Positions 1 to 9,332 of a stretch of DNA of 64,000 nucleotides are shown here, piece by piece; position 1 is the stretch's first letter; each line of letters opens with the position of its first letter. The position numbers and the translations under genes are program-made. The notes beneath the pieces are model-generated. The model did no database searches. It was given only the letters and a program-made list of their open reading frames with translations, and was not told where the DNA came from. The stretch is from Candidatus Sumerlaeota bacterium (GTDB taxonomy: Bacteria; Sumerlaeota; Sumerlaeia; SLMS01; JAHLLQ01): NCBI GenBank assembly GCA_030156535.1, contig JASGMJ010000017.1, positions 32,726 through 96,725 of the forward strand. The letters are read 5' to 3'.

Positions 1-510
1 AGACCCTGCCTGTCGATTTGCTTTTCTTCTGAGGACGAAATCGAAGGCGAGAACGGTTTGACATGCACGTTTGACCACCGGATCGCTGTTGTTACGAAAG
101 GCTTCACAGAGGAGAGAACTCCAAAGTACGAGTGGCGAAGGGCCATAGAACTTCACCGCGATGATCGAGTACTTCGAGCTCGCTTTGGGAAAGATGGAAC
201 ACTTAAGCCGGTAGTCTCTCATGTATTGAGCGTGGAGTGGATCGCTGAGACATGCAGTACCGACATGCGCAAGGCCTACGAACAGGCCAGTGCTGCATTG
301 TCTACCTCTTTCAATACCTATCGAGGCCTCAAGGGTCTGCCCCAAGACAAGAAGGCCACAGATGCCGAGAAGCGTGCCATCGATGCTGCCTCTGTGTTTG
401 AGAAAATTGTCGCGAAAGAGCACTATGGTGGCTTCGAAGTATACGACATTACCACAGATTTGCCCCAAGAAGAGGGAAGGTTCTTCGCCAACGGCCTTCT
501 GGTCCACAAC
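1..510 (+). mobile_element. C-terminal part of an intein inside nrdJ
   Basis: The reading frame is open from base 1 and carries intein splicing blocks rather than reductase sequence. A block-B-like segment ([10 protein letters not shown], bases 61-90) and the block F/G end ([10 protein letters not shown], finishing at base 510) are visible. The terminal His-Asn is followed directly by Cys (511-513), which is the normal C-terminal splice junction. Only about 110 residues separate block B from block F and no LAGLIDADG motifs are seen, so this looks like a mini-intein without a homing endonuclease. The N-terminal block A lies left of the window. The stretch is visibly less GC-rich than the host gene, which fits horizontal origin. 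Confidence 0.9.
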
Positions 511-3500
511 TGCTTCATCCAGTCCGTCTCGGACGACCTGGTGAACGAGGGCGGGATCATGGACCTGTGGACGCGCGAGGCACGCGTGTTCAAGTACGGC
601 AGCGGCACGGGCTCGAACTTCTCGGCCATCCGTGGGTCGGGCGAGCCTCTCTCCGGCGGCGGCAAGTCCAGCGGCCTTATGAGCTTTCTGAAGATCGGCG
701 ACCGCGCCGCGGGCGCGATCAAGAGCGGCGGCACCACGCGCCGCGCCGCCAAGATGGTGGTCCTCGACATCGATCACCCCGACGTTCCCGAGTTCATCAA
801 CTGGAAGGTGCGCGAGGAGCAGAAGGTCGCCGCGCTCGTGGCCGGGTCCAAGCTCGTCGCCCGCCACCTGAAGGCCATCATGGCCGCGTGCGCGAGCAGC
901 GAGCCCGATCTGTTCAAGGCCAACGTTTCTCCGGCCGAGAACAAGAAGCTGCGCCAGGCCGTGCACGCCGCCCGCCGCGAAGGGGTGCCCGAGAACTACA
1001 TCCAGCGCGTCATCCAGCTCGCGGGCCAGGGCTTCACCTCGCTGGAGTTCGAGGAGTACGACACCGACTGGAACAGCGAGGCCTACGCCACCGTCAGCGG
1101 GCAGAACTCGAACAACTCGGTGCGCGTGACCAATGACTTCCTGAAGGCCGTGGAGGATGGCGGCACGTGGAAGCTGCGCCCGCGTACGCCGGGGCTGAAG
1201 GACAAGGAAGTCGTTGCGCGTGAGCTGTGGGAGGATATCGCCACGGCGGCGTGGCAGTGCGCCGACCCGGGCCTGCAATTCGACACCACGATCAACGAGT
1301 GGCACACCTGCCCGAACAGCGGCCGGATCAATGCCAGCAATCCGTGCAGCGAGTACATGTTCCTCGACGACACGGCGTGCAATCTCGCCTCGCTCAATCT
1401 CATCAAGTTCTACGACACCGAGACCGGGCAGTTCCACGTCGATGACTACGTGCATGCCTGCCGCCTGTGGACGCTGACCCTTGAGATCAGCGTCGCGATG
1501 GCCCAGTTCCCGAGCGAGCGCATCGCGCAGCTCAGCTACGAGTTCCGCACGCTTGGCCTCGGCTACGCGAACCTCGGCACGCTGCTGATGGTGATGGGGA
1601 TCGCCTACGACAGCCCGATGGGTCTGGCGATTTGCGGGGCGCTCTCGGCCGTGATGACGGGCACGTCCTACGCCACCAGCGCGGAAATCGCCCGCGAACT
1701 CGGGCCCTTCCCCGGCTACGCGAAGAACGCGTCCGCGATGCTGCGCGTCATTCGCAATCATCGCCGTGCCGCGTACAACTCGCCCGGCTCGGAGTACGAG
1801 GGGCTGACGATCCGCCCCCTCGGCATCAATCCCGAGTACTGCCCCACCTACCTCGTCGAGGCAGCCCGCCGCGCGTGGGACAGCGCCCTCGATCTCGGCG
1901 AGCAGCATGGCTTCCGCAACGCCCAGGCAACCGTCATCGCCCCGACCGGCACCATCGGCCTGGTGATGGACTGCGACACGACGGGGATCGAGCCGGACTT
2001 CGCCCTCGTGAAGTTCAAGAAGCTCGCCGGCGGCGGGTACTTCAAGATCATCAACCAGAGCGTGCCGCTGGCGCTCCAGCGTCTCGGCTACCGCGAGGAC
2101 CAGATCCAGCGCATCATCGAGTTCGCACGCGGTGCGCAGACCATGAAGGGCGCTCCGCACATCAACGCCGAGTCCCTGCGCAAGAAGGGCTTCACCCAGG
2201 CGATGATCGAAACCGTCGAGGCTGCCCTGCCCAGTGCCTTTGAAATCCAGTTTGTCTTCAACAAATGGACGCTGGGCGAGGACAACCTGAAGACCTACCT
2301 CGGCTTCAGCGAGGAGCATTTCGACGACCCGAACGTGTCGCTGCTCGAAGCGCTCGGCTACAGCAAGGAAGAAATCCGGGAGGCCAACGACTACATCTGC
2401 GGCCGCATGACGGTCGAGGGCGCGCCCGATCTCCGCCCCGAGCACCTGCCCATCTTCGACTGCGCCAACAAGTGCGGCCGCTACGGGACGCGCTATCTGG
2501 ACTACAAGTCCCACATCCGTATGATGGCCGCCGCGCAGCCCTTCATCAGCGGCGCGATCAGCAAGACGATCAACATGCCGAACGAGGCCACCGTCGAGGA
2601 CGTCAAGGAGGCTTACATGCTCTCCTGGAAGATGATGACGAAGGCCAACGCGCTGTACCGTGACGGCTCGAAGCTGAGCCAGCCACTCAACGTCGCGAGC
2701 GACGAACTCGAAGAAATGTCCCAGGAGGAGGAGGCAGTCGAGGCACCCGTGAAGGCCGCCGACTCCCCCGCCATGATCGCCGAGAAGATCGTGTACCGCT
2801 ACATCGCCAAGCGCCGCAAACTCCCCGAGCGCCGCAGTGGCTACACCCAGAAGGCGTGGATCGGCCCGCACAAGGTCTTCCTGCGGACGGGCGAATACCA
2901 GGACAACTCACTTGGCGAAATCTTCATCGACATGCACAAGGAGGGCGCCGCCTTCCGCAGCCTGATGAACTGCTTTGCCATCGCCATCTCGCTCGGACTG
3001 CAGCACGGCGTGCCTCTGGAGAAGTACGTGAATGCCTTCGTCTTCACGCGCTTTGAGCCCAACGGCACCGTCCGCGGCAATCCGCACATCAAGCGCGCCA
3101 CCTCGATCATCGACTACATCTTCCGCGAACTGGCGGTCAGCTATCTGGGGCGCTACGATCTCGCGCACGTCTCGCCCGACGATCTGCGCTACGACGCCAT
3201 GGAGTCCGCCGTCACCGACTACGAGGAGGAGGAAGTCGTCAGCGAGCGCCTCGTGAAGGCCGACGACCCGAGCATGCACACGGCCGACGCCCGCCCGGCA
3301 CGCAGCACCCACATCCACCCGGGCCATGACGATGACTCCTCGGACGAGATCGACGTCAGTGCCTTCCGCACGGGCGCCCAACGCCCCACGTCGCCCGCCG
3401 TCCAGCCCAAGCCGAAGGCGGCTTCCAAGAAGCAGGCCACCATGGCCAAGGCCGATGAGATTCGCCTCGCCCGCCTGAAGGGCTACGAGGGCGATCCCTG

Positions 3501-3585
3501 CCCGAGCTGCCAGTCCTTCACGCTCGTGCGCAACGGCACGTGCCTGAAGTGCGAAACCTGCGGAGGGACAACGGGCTGCAGCTAA
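1..3585 (+). CDS. nrdJ: Adenosylcobalamin-dependent (class II) ribonucleotide reductase, 5' truncated, intein-containing
   Basis: Reduces ribonucleotides to deoxyribonucleotides using a cobalamin-generated radical, in the cytoplasm. Extein sequence restarts at 511 with CFIQSV and runs 1,024 residues. The first Cys after the splice site is probably one of the redox-active pair. NPCSEY (Cys codon 1345-1347, Glu 1351-1353) matches the N-x-C-x-E active-site loop, and [10 protein letters not shown] is a typical downstream family segment. A C-terminal TSCPD-type domain covers about 2770-3190. After a charged linker the protein ends in a Cys-rich tail (CPSC, CLKCETC, terminal GCS) that is typical of long NrdJ enzymes and probably shuttles reducing equivalents. 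The true start is outside the window. The gene must undergo protein splicing to be active. Confidence 0.96.
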   Translation, partial: RPCLSICFSSEDEIEGENGLTCTFDHRIAVVTKGFTEERTPKYEWRRAIELHRDDRVLRARFGKDGTLKPVVSHVLSVEWIAETCSTDMRKAYEQASAALSTSFNTYRGLKGLPQDKKATDAEKRAIDAASVFEKIVAKEHYGGFEVYDITTDLPQEEGRFFANGLLVHNCFIQSVSDDLVNEGGIMDLWTREARVFKYGSGTGSNFSAIRGSGEPLSGGGKSSGLMSFLKIGDRAAGAIKSGGTTRRAAKMVVLDIDHPDVPEFINWKVREEQKVAALVAGSKLVARHLKAIMAACASSEPDLFKANVSPAENKKLRQAVHAARREGVPENYIQRVIQLAGQGFTSLEFEEYDTDWNSEAYATVSGQNSNNSVRVTNDFLKAVEDGGTWKLRPRTPGLKDKEVVARELWEDIATAAWQCADPGLQFDTTINEWHTCPNSGRINASNPCSEYMFLDDTACNLASLNLIKFYDTETGQFHVDDYVHACRLWTLTLEISVAMAQFPSERIAQLSYEFRTLGLGYANLGTLLMVMGIAYDSPMGLAICGALSAVMTGTSYATSAEIARELGPFPGYAKNASAMLRVIRNHRRAAYNSPGSEYEGLTIRPLGINPEYCPTYLVEAARRAWDSALDLGEQHGFRNAQATVIAPTGTIGLVMDCDTTGIEPDFALVKFKKLAGGGYFKIINQSVPLALQRLGYREDQIQRIIEFARGAQTMKGAPHINAESLRKKGFTQAMIETVEAALPSAFEIQFVFNKWTLGEDNLKTYLGFSEEHFDDPNVSLLEALGYSKEEIREANDYICGRMTVEGAPDLRPEHLPIFDCANKCGRYGTRYLDYKSHIRMMAAAQPFISGAISKTINMPNEATVEDVKEAYMLSWKMMTKANALYRDGSKLSQPLNVASDELEEMSQEEEAVEAPVKAADSPAMIAEKIVYRYIAKRRKLPERRSGYTQKAWIGPHKVFLRTGEYQDNSLGEIFIDMHKEGAAFRSLMNCFAIAISLGLQHGVPLEKYVNAFVFTRFEPNGTVRGNPHIKRATSIIDYIFRELAVSYLGRYDLAHVSPDDLRYDAMESAVTDYEEEEVVSERLVKADDPSMHTADARPARSTHIHPGHDDDSSDEIDVSAFRTGAQRPTSPAVQPKPKAASKKQATMAKADEIRLARLKGYEGDPCPSCQSFTLVRNGTCLKCETCGGTTGCS

Positions 3586-3624
3586 AGCCCCGTTCCCCGC
3601 ACTCACCACCGATCACCTCGCACC

Positions 3625-3665
3625 CCGGGCGCCGGATGTAAAATCTCCGGCGCCCGGATTCTTTT
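3625..3665 (+). terminator. Rho-independent terminator of nrdJ
   Basis: A perfect 12-bp inverted repeat (3625-3636 with 3646-3657) encloses a 9-nt loop and is followed by ATTCTTTTT. It starts 40 nt after the nrdJ stop codon. Confidence 0.9.
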
Positions 3666-3668
3666 TGC

Positions 3669-3686
3669 TCCATCGCCGATCCAGCG
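3669..3686. repeat. 18-bp direct repeat, copy 1
   Basis: TCCATCGCCGATCCAGCG occurs identically at 6648-6665. Both copies are intergenic, about 80-105 nt upstream of a start codon, and both are followed within 10 nt by a second CCATT. The function is unknown. Confidence 0.75.
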
Positions 3687-3765
3687 CGTTTCCATTCCGG
3701 CCTCGCGCGACTTCCTCCGGCCGGCTGCGCACCTTTGCGCATCCCCCGCCGCGAGGCCGCCCCCC

Positions 3766-4059
3766 ATGCTCCCTCCAGCCCGCCGCTCAAACGCCACCCG
3801 CACCAGCTCGGCACGCCTGCCCCGCGCTGCCGACGCGGCTCCGCGTCCCGAAGCCGCCGACTTCCTCCGGCATCTGGGACTCGAGCGCCTGCCGGAACTG
3901 CTCCCCGTCGCCACTGTTGCCGAGCTGCTCAACGTCTCGCCCCAGACGGTCTATCGCCTGCTGCATTGCGGCGAACTCAACGGCCTGCAACTCCACGCCG
4001 AATCCATCCGCATTTTCAAGCGCAGCCTGATTGCCTATTTGGAGAGGCGGCTGTTGTGA
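3766..4059 (+). CDS. Small helix-turn-helix protein, excisionase/MerR-like fold
   Basis: 97 residues. The N-terminal 40 residues are rich in Ala, Arg and Pro and look disordered. The C-terminal half (LLPVATVAELLNVSPQTVYR, then LHCGELNGLQL and a basic end) is a textbook winged-helix domain of the excisionase (HTH_17) family: a helix-turn-helix followed by a wing strand. Such proteins bind DNA as small regulators or recombination directionality factors. No integrase or recombinase lies nearby, so a stand-alone regulatory role is more likely than excision. The upstream Shine-Dalgarno is weak and a later start is possible; the domain itself is not in doubt. Confidence 0.8.
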   Translation: MLPPARRSNATRTSSARLPRAADAAPRPEAADFLRHLGLERLPELLPVATVAELLNVSPQTVYRLLHCGELNGLQLHAESIRIFKRSLIAYLERRLL

Positions 4060-4143
4060 TGGACGATTCTGCTTTCTCCTGCTGTTGGTGCGTTGAATAG
4101 TGCCGTACACCGCAAGTAGGAGGAAGTAGGAAGGGAGGAACAG

Positions 4144-5130
4144 ATGACAGTGGAAGAGCGCGAGGCGGGACTGCCTGATCTGACGTTTACCGGGCTGACG
4201 CGACTCGTTATCGAGCATTGGCGGAACAATCCGCTCTGCAGACGCGTCTGGCGGCGCATTCGTCCCTGGGCTCTCGTCTTCATGCTTATCCAGACGATAA
4301 TGGTGGGCCTGTCTCTCTGGTCCGTGTTGCTCCAGAACGGCACCGGCAGTCCCGTCCTGTCCCCCCTTTCAATGGTTGCGATCTATGGAGGAATATGCTT
4401 CTTCTTGGTGATCGGGATCGCGATCTGGATTCTCGCTCCGATCCTGTATTCGAAGTGGGCTTATCGCCGTTACTATACCGACGATCCGATGCTGCGCACG
4501 ACGACATTGTCGCGCACCGACCGCCTGCTCGGCTTTATGGTTCCCGCACTCGTTGCCATCACCTTCTACTCGATTCCTACTGCCGTCGGTGGAACCGTAT
4601 CGGAACTTCTGAGCACGTATTTCAGCACGGATACCGAGTTTCCTCTATCCGGCGGTCCGGTCTCGCTCGCTCTTGCGGGCCTGAGCGCCTTCTCCTCTGC
4701 CGTGTTTGGCTGCATTTTCTACTTCCTGCAATTCCCGACCTGCGGTCTGCGCACCCTGCTGCTGGATTCCCAGACGGGTCAGCTCAACAGGCGGCGCTGG
4801 GGCTCCGTTGCGGTGGTCTATCTGCTGAGCATTGGGATTTCGATAGGGTGGGGGACCGTGCGCTCCCTGCCAATCATTGCCATCTCGTCTTTTGGGGCGG
4901 CGACTTTTGCATTGAAAAGCGCGGGCTCCGGCACCCCGCCCGGAGCGTTCTCGCTCAGCCATCCCGAGTGGGTGTGGATTCTGGCTTACCTCTTCATGAT
5001 TGCCGCGGATTACCTCGGGCTGTGGATGGCCTACTTGGCGATGCGGTATTTCTGGAAGCGCGATATCCCGCTGGCGCGGCGGACGCTGTTCGATGCGCCG
5101 CCTCCGCAAACCGGCACGAACCCTGCCTAG
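4144..5130 (+). CDS. Polytopic membrane protein of unknown function, possibly permease-like
   Basis: 328 residues preceded by a strong Shine-Dalgarno (GGGAGGAACAG). After a soluble N-terminus it has about seven hydrophobic segments (near residues 40-60, 75-100, 130-155, 175-200, 220-245, 250-265, 285-305). A short NNPLCRRVWRR sequence before the first membrane span resembles the NPL-basic start of ABC-2-like permease subunits, and a similar NPL-RRR start occurs in the protein at 50248-51963. No catalytic motif is seen. The flanking genes do not suggest a substrate. I do not recognise the family with certainty. Confidence 0.75.
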   Translation: MTVEEREAGLPDLTFTGLTRLVIEHWRNNPLCRRVWRRIRPWALVFMLIQTIMVGLSLWSVLLQNGTGSPVLSPLSMVAIYGGICFFLVIGIAIWILAPILYSKWAYRRYYTDDPMLRTTTLSRTDRLLGFMVPALVAITFYSIPTAVGGTVSELLSTYFSTDTEFPLSGGPVSLALAGLSAFSSAVFGCIFYFLQFPTCGLRTLLLDSQTGQLNRRRWGSVAVVYLLSIGISIGWGTVRSLPIIAISSFGAATFALKSAGSGTPPGAFSLSHPEWVWILAYLFMIAADYLGLWMAYLAMRYFWKRDIPLARRTLFDAPPPQTGTNPA

Positions 5131-5208
5131 CAGTAACGGCGAGGGGCGGATCGGACGTGGCTCGCCATCCGTGGAGCCGCGCAACCGCCACGCGCAAAGG
5201 TTCGCATC

Positions 5209-6201
5209 ATGCCAACTCGTCGCACCCTTTTTTTCTCCAAGCCACTGATCGCCGGGGCTGCGGCGCTGCTCGCCGTCGTGGTCGCCCTCATCGCCTCGCG
5301 CGCCACCGCCCAACAAGGACAAGGAGCCCCCAAAATGGCCGACTGGAAGGAACTGACCCCTGAGGAAGAACGCGTCATCGTCCACAAGGGAACGGAACGC
5401 GCTTTTACGGGCGAATATGTGGATCACCACGAGGACGGGACTTATACGTGCCGCCGCTGTGGCGCCCCGCTGTTTCCCTCCGACGCCAAGTTCGACTCCA
5501 GGAGCGGCTGGCCGAGCTTCGACCAGGAAATCCCCGGCGCCGTCAAACGCATCCCGGACGCCGACGGCATGAGGACGGAAATCGTGTGCGCGAAGTGCGG
5601 CGGGCACCTGGGCCACGTCTTCACCGGCGAGGGATTCACGGCCAAGAACACGCGCCACTGCGTGAACTCGGTCTCGCTCTCCTTCGTTCCGGAGAAGCAG
5701 ACCGCCGCCGCCCCGGCCAAGACCGAGCGCGCCATTTTTGCCGGTGGGTGCTTCTGGGGCGTGGAGTACTATTTTGAGAAGGAACCGGGCGTGCTCTCCG
5801 CCACGAGCGGCTACATCGGCGGGCACAAGGACGATCCGTCATACAAGGAAGTCTGCTACTCTGACACGGGCCACGCCGAGGCGGTGGAGATTGTCTACGA
5901 TCCGGCGAAGACGAATTACGAAAAGCTCGCGCGCCTGTTCTTTGAAATCCACGACCCCACCCAGGTCGATCGCCAGGGCCCCGATGTCGGCAAGCAGTAC
6001 CGCTCGGCCGTCTTCACGACCAGCGACGAGCAGAAAGCCATCACCGAGAAACTGATCGCCGAACTGCGCGGGAAGGGCTTCAAGGTCGCCACGGAAATCC
6101 AGCCTGCCGCGACTTTCTGGCCCGCCGAGGACTATCACCAGGACTACTACTTCAAGACGGGCAAGACGCCGTACTGCCACACGCGCGTGAAGCGGTTCTG
6201 A
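5209..6201 (+). CDS. msrBA: Methionine sulfoxide reductase fusion, MsrB-MsrA, membrane-anchored or exported
   Basis: Repairs oxidised methionine in proteins, with each half acting on one sulfoxide diastereomer. Residues 1-35 form a hydrophobic N-terminal signal or anchor, so repair probably takes place outside the cytoplasm. The MsrB domain (about 45-165) has the zinc pairs CRRC and CAKC and the catalytic RHCVNSVSL (Cys about 150). The MsrA domain (about 175-330) has the catalytic GCFWG (Cys about 181) and the downstream YHQDYY segment. The order MsrB then MsrA is the reverse of the Neisseria-type fusion. The 78-nt gap upstream and the following repeat region suggest a single-gene transcript. 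Confidence 0.95.
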   Translation: MPTRRTLFFSKPLIAGAAALLAVVVALIASRATAQQGQGAPKMADWKELTPEEERVIVHKGTERAFTGEYVDHHEDGTYTCRRCGAPLFPSDAKFDSRSGWPSFDQEIPGAVKRIPDADGMRTEIVCAKCGGHLGHVFTGEGFTAKNTRHCVNSVSLSFVPEKQTAAAPAKTERAIFAGGCFWGVEYYFEKEPGVLSATSGYIGGHKDDPSYKEVCYSDTGHAEAVEIVYDPAKTNYEKLARLFFEIHDPTQVDRQGPDVGKQYRSAVFTTSDEQKAITEKLIAELRGKGFKVATEIQPAATFWPAEDYHQDYYFKTGKTPYCHTRVKRF

Positions 6202-6400
6202 GTTCGCCCAGCCCTGGGTCCATCCGGCAATGATGACCGCGCCCTGAAAGTGGCGCGATCCCAAGTGGCGATTCAGGAGAGGCTTTGAGTGATGATCGCA
6301 CCACCTTCGGGGTGCGGGACTACGCCATTTCCTTTCCCAGGGCGGCGCGCCTGCGGCGCTTGCCCTGGGCTATGTGATCTTGCCTCTTCGAGGCAGTATC
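6202..6400. repeat. REP-like cluster of short palindromes
   Basis: This begins a 569-base stretch without a gene (6202-6770). Three hairpins follow closely: one around 6298-6315 (GCACC/GGTGC), one at 6336-6369 with arms CCCAGGGC and GCCCTGGG, and one at 6381-6395 (TGCCT/AGGCA). The phrase CCCTGAAAGTGGCGC upstream and the CCCTGGG palindrome resemble dispersed REP/RAYT-type repeats I know from planctomycete-like genomes, in decayed form. No transposase is nearby. The rest of the gap holds a small cluster of TTCGTG repeats near 6602-6626 and the 18-bp repeat. Confidence 0.55.
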
Positions 6401-6647
6401 GGCGGTCTTCGGCATGACCACATCCTCTTCCCGCCAGCACCGGGTCGCATCCTGATGAGATGCACACGGTCACGTTACTGGCTTGTCAGGCACGAAAAGC
6501 ATTGAAGCGCTGGGCTACGATCAGTCGTCCCTTGGCGGTACTCCCTGGAGCACATTCTGTTCTCTCTTGCCAATTCCCGATATTGACTCATTTCGCGGGT
6601 CTTCGTGCTGATTCGTGCGATTCGTGGTCCCATCGTTTCTCTGTATT

Positions 6648-6665
6648 TCCATCGCCGATCCAGCG
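6648..6665. repeat. 18-bp direct repeat, copy 2
   Basis: Identical to 3669-3686. It lies 105 nt upstream of the metallophosphoesterase start codon. Confidence 0.75.
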
Positions 6666-6770
6666 TCGATCCATTGCGCGGTGACGCGCTTTTGCCCGCC
6701 GTCCTGCAGCACCTTTCCGTCCACGCGCCGCGCCCATGCGCTGCGCATTCCCGGCGGAAAGGCTCTCCCC

Positions 6771-7838
6771 ATGTTTGTGATCGTTTCCGATTTGCATCTT
6801 GGTTGCGGCGACGAGTTGGAAGATTTCCTGCGGTGGGGCGAGGAGCGTTCAGGCCCGCCAACGCATCTTCGCCTGCGCGCGCGTCTTGAACTCGACGAAC
6901 TCTTCGCGCGGTTCCTGGTACTCAAGATGGCACACGCCCGCTCGGCGGGCTTGCTGCCGACGTTGATTCTGCTCGGCGACATCTTCGACTTCTGGCAGAC
7001 GCAGCGCCGCCGTGAACGCCCTCATCGGACACTCGAGCGTCTTCTCTCCGCCCATGTGGGCGTGCGCGTGGCGTTGCAGGACTGGCTGGCCGCCGGGGGC
7101 GACGTGGAGTTCGTCGCCGGGGCGCACGACCGCCCCGTGCTCGACACCCGTGCCTGGGCTTTTCTGCGCGACACGTTCCCGGGCATCAATGCCTCCAACG
7201 GCGGCAAGCCACGCCTGACGTATGTTAACGAAGCGGTCGGCCTGCACGCCGAACACGGCAGCCGCCTTTCTCCGTACCACCGCATGGGCACGCGCTGGAC
7301 TCCTTCGGCGACGTGCACGGGGCGCGAGATCGTCCGCCGCGTTCTGGCTCCGCTGGAGCCGATGCTCCCGTGGGTCGACAAGGCCGTGCGTGTGGCCGAC
7401 GTCGTGCGCCTTCTGCAGGCTGACGCCGACGCCTCGCTGCGCCGCGAGGCCTTCCGCGCGCTGGCGGGCGGGCTGCGCGCGTCTTCGTTTCTGCTGCGCG
7501 TGCTGGCGCCGTGGCTCGAGGGCGGGCTGGCGGACTGGCATCGGCTGGCCGACCGTGAGGAGGCTGCTGGAAAGCTGGGCCTTCGGCGCCTTCAGGCGCT
7601 CGGGCATCGCCGCTTTGTCGCCACCGGGCACACCCATGCCGCGCATCGGGTGCTCAAGCCCGGGGCTCCGGAACTCCTGAGCCCGGGGGCGTGGAAACCG
7701 ACACTGCGATTCGACGACGGTCAGACGCCGCGCATCGAGCAGCCGCTGGGCTATGTGCAATTGATTCCTGACGGAGCGGGCGGGTGGGAGAGCAGTGTTC
7801 ACGCCTGGGCAGACGAGGCGGAAAATTCCCCGACGTGA
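6771..7838 (+). CDS. Calcineurin-like metallophosphoesterase, LpxH-type
   Basis: 355 residues from the ATG at 6771. An upstream in-frame start at 6615 is possible but would add a poorly conserved leader across the 18-bp repeat. The metal-binding motifs appear in order: SDLHLG (residues 6-11), GDIFDFW, a GNH-type box that reads GAHD, and GHTH near the C-terminus. The layout resembles UDP-2,3-diacylglucosamine hydrolases and related phosphoesterases. A helical insertion of about 110 residues sits between the GAHD and GHTH boxes. The usual Asn of the GNH motif is Ala here, which may reduce or alter catalysis. The substrate is unknown; a lipid A role is only one possibility. Confidence 0.85.
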   Translation: MFVIVSDLHLGCGDELEDFLRWGEERSGPPTHLRLRARLELDELFARFLVLKMAHARSAGLLPTLILLGDIFDFWQTQRRRERPHRTLERLLSAHVGVRVALQDWLAAGGDVEFVAGAHDRPVLDTRAWAFLRDTFPGINASNGGKPRLTYVNEAVGLHAEHGSRLSPYHRMGTRWTPSATCTGREIVRRVLAPLEPMLPWVDKAVRVADVVRLLQADADASLRREAFRALAGGLRASSFLLRVLAPWLEGGLADWHRLADREEAAGKLGLRRLQALGHRRFVATGHTHAAHRVLKPGAPELLSPGAWKPTLRFDDGQTPRIEQPLGYVQLIPDGAGGWESSVHAWADEAENSPT

Positions 7839-8030
7839 TAGCCAATTGCGTGGAGTATCCCGAACAGAAGCAAACGCTGTCATTAATGAAGTCGTATTCC
7901 CAGACCCTGATCTTCACGCACTCCACTGCCTGGCAGAGGCTCCCTGGCGCATTTCTTTAATTCACCATTTGCCAGCATGAAACACCTCCGCTAGCGTTTC
8001 GGCCACCTTAGCAACCTTCTTCAGGACACG

Positions 8031-9203
8031 GTGGTACTCCCCATGCCCAGCAACACCGAACCGGAAAAGCGCGGAACCGACCCCCTTCGCCCCGTTCCGC
8101 TTTCAGGGAGGAACTACCGTAAGATTATTCAGGAGGGGGAGGCGGGCAAGCCGCCGCTCCCGGGCGAGAAGTCCCGCGTGCGTATCGAGGGCCCCGAGTA
8201 CCACGCCACGCAGGTCCAGAAGCGCCGGATGCTCGCCCAGATCCTGTGGGGAGAGACGGAAACGGACGACGCCGAGGGCCTGCCGCAGCCGAGCACTCCT
8301 CCGTCATCGCAGCAGCCGGACGAGAAGTCCGAGAGTCAGATTGGACGCCGCCGCTGCCATCGCCACGAATGCAGCTTTCCCGGGCTGTTGCGGGTTATCA
8401 TTCCCGAGATTTCCTTCCAGCCCCGCCAGTTTGCCGTGCGCCTCATCGATCTCAGCCCCAAGGGCTGCAAGCTCGAAACCAGCCAGCTCACCGCGGTGCT
8501 CGCCGATACCATCGGAAAGAGCCCGCGTGCCGCGCGCGTCGAGGTCTTCGTCCCTTCCCGCGAGAAGCTCATCCTGCAAGGGCAACTCGTCTGGGCCGTG
8601 TACGCCGTCAACAATCTGTCGCATTTCGGCATGCAGTTCGAACGCGAGCTCGGCAACATCGACCACTATTTCATCACGGATTCCACCCAGCACACTCCTC
8701 CCAGCGCGCTCACTCTCGCTTCCCCCCACCTCGATCCCTTTCCTGCCCTCACGAATGACGAGCGCGTGCTGATTACGGGCCGGGTGGCCGACGCCGACAA
8801 CGTGATCGTCCATTTCCACGGCAAGACACTCAATCTCTCTGTGGAGGACGGCGTCTTCGGTCTGGAAGTCGAACTCGCCAAGGACCGCTCGAACTTCCTC
8901 TCGTTCGTTGCGATGCGGGGGGAGTTGCGTTCCATCCCCACGCCGGTGTGCATCATCCATCGCCCGGGCAATTCGCAAACGTGGTCGGTTCGCATGGACC
9001 GCCTGGTCCAGTGTCTGGAAGTCAGCGAGAATGGCAGCCGCATGGTGATGCGGCTGAGCGGCTCGCCCAGTCGCTATTTTCAGGCGCTCAAGCGCATCGA
9101 GCACGCCCTGCAGCATGCCAGCAACGTCGACATGACCGTGGAACTGACGGGCAACGCGAGCGAGGCCGCCAAGCTCTTCCGGGTCCTCGAAACGGACAGT
9201 TGA
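8031..9203 (+). CDS. PilZ-domain protein, probable cyclic-di-GMP receptor
   Basis: Residues 1-100 are Pro- and charge-rich and probably disordered. A PilZ domain follows, with a basic RRRCHRHE box and IDLSPKGCKLE, corresponding to the RxxxR and (D/N)xSxxG signatures that bind cyclic-di-GMP. The C-terminal 180 residues have alternating strands and no motif I recognise. The start is unsure: GTG at 8031 has AGGA just upstream, while ATG at 8043 lacks a Shine-Dalgarno. No GGDEF or EAL enzyme is in the window, so its partner is unknown. Confidence 0.85.
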   Translation: MVLPMPSNTEPEKRGTDPLRPVPLSGRNYRKIIQEGEAGKPPLPGEKSRVRIEGPEYHATQVQKRRMLAQILWGETETDDAEGLPQPSTPPSSQQPDEKSESQIGRRRCHRHECSFPGLLRVIIPEISFQPRQFAVRLIDLSPKGCKLETSQLTAVLADTIGKSPRAARVEVFVPSREKLILQGQLVWAVYAVNNLSHFGMQFERELGNIDHYFITDSTQHTPPSALTLASPHLDPFPALTNDERVLITGRVADADNVIVHFHGKTLNLSVEDGVFGLEVELAKDRSNFLSFVAMRGELRSIPTPVCIIHRPGNSQTWSVRMDRLVQCLEVSENGSRMVMRLSGSPSRYFQALKRIEHALQHASNVDMTVELTGNASEAAKLFRVLETDS

Positions 9204-9332
9204 GGGAGGGCATCCTGCTCCACTGTCCTCATCATCCGATTATTCCTTGCCGAGGCCAGCCCCGGCTCCTCTACCCTTTCCCCGTTCACGGGGAGATGCA
9301 GACTTTTCCCACACACTGAAGGAATCGCGCCC

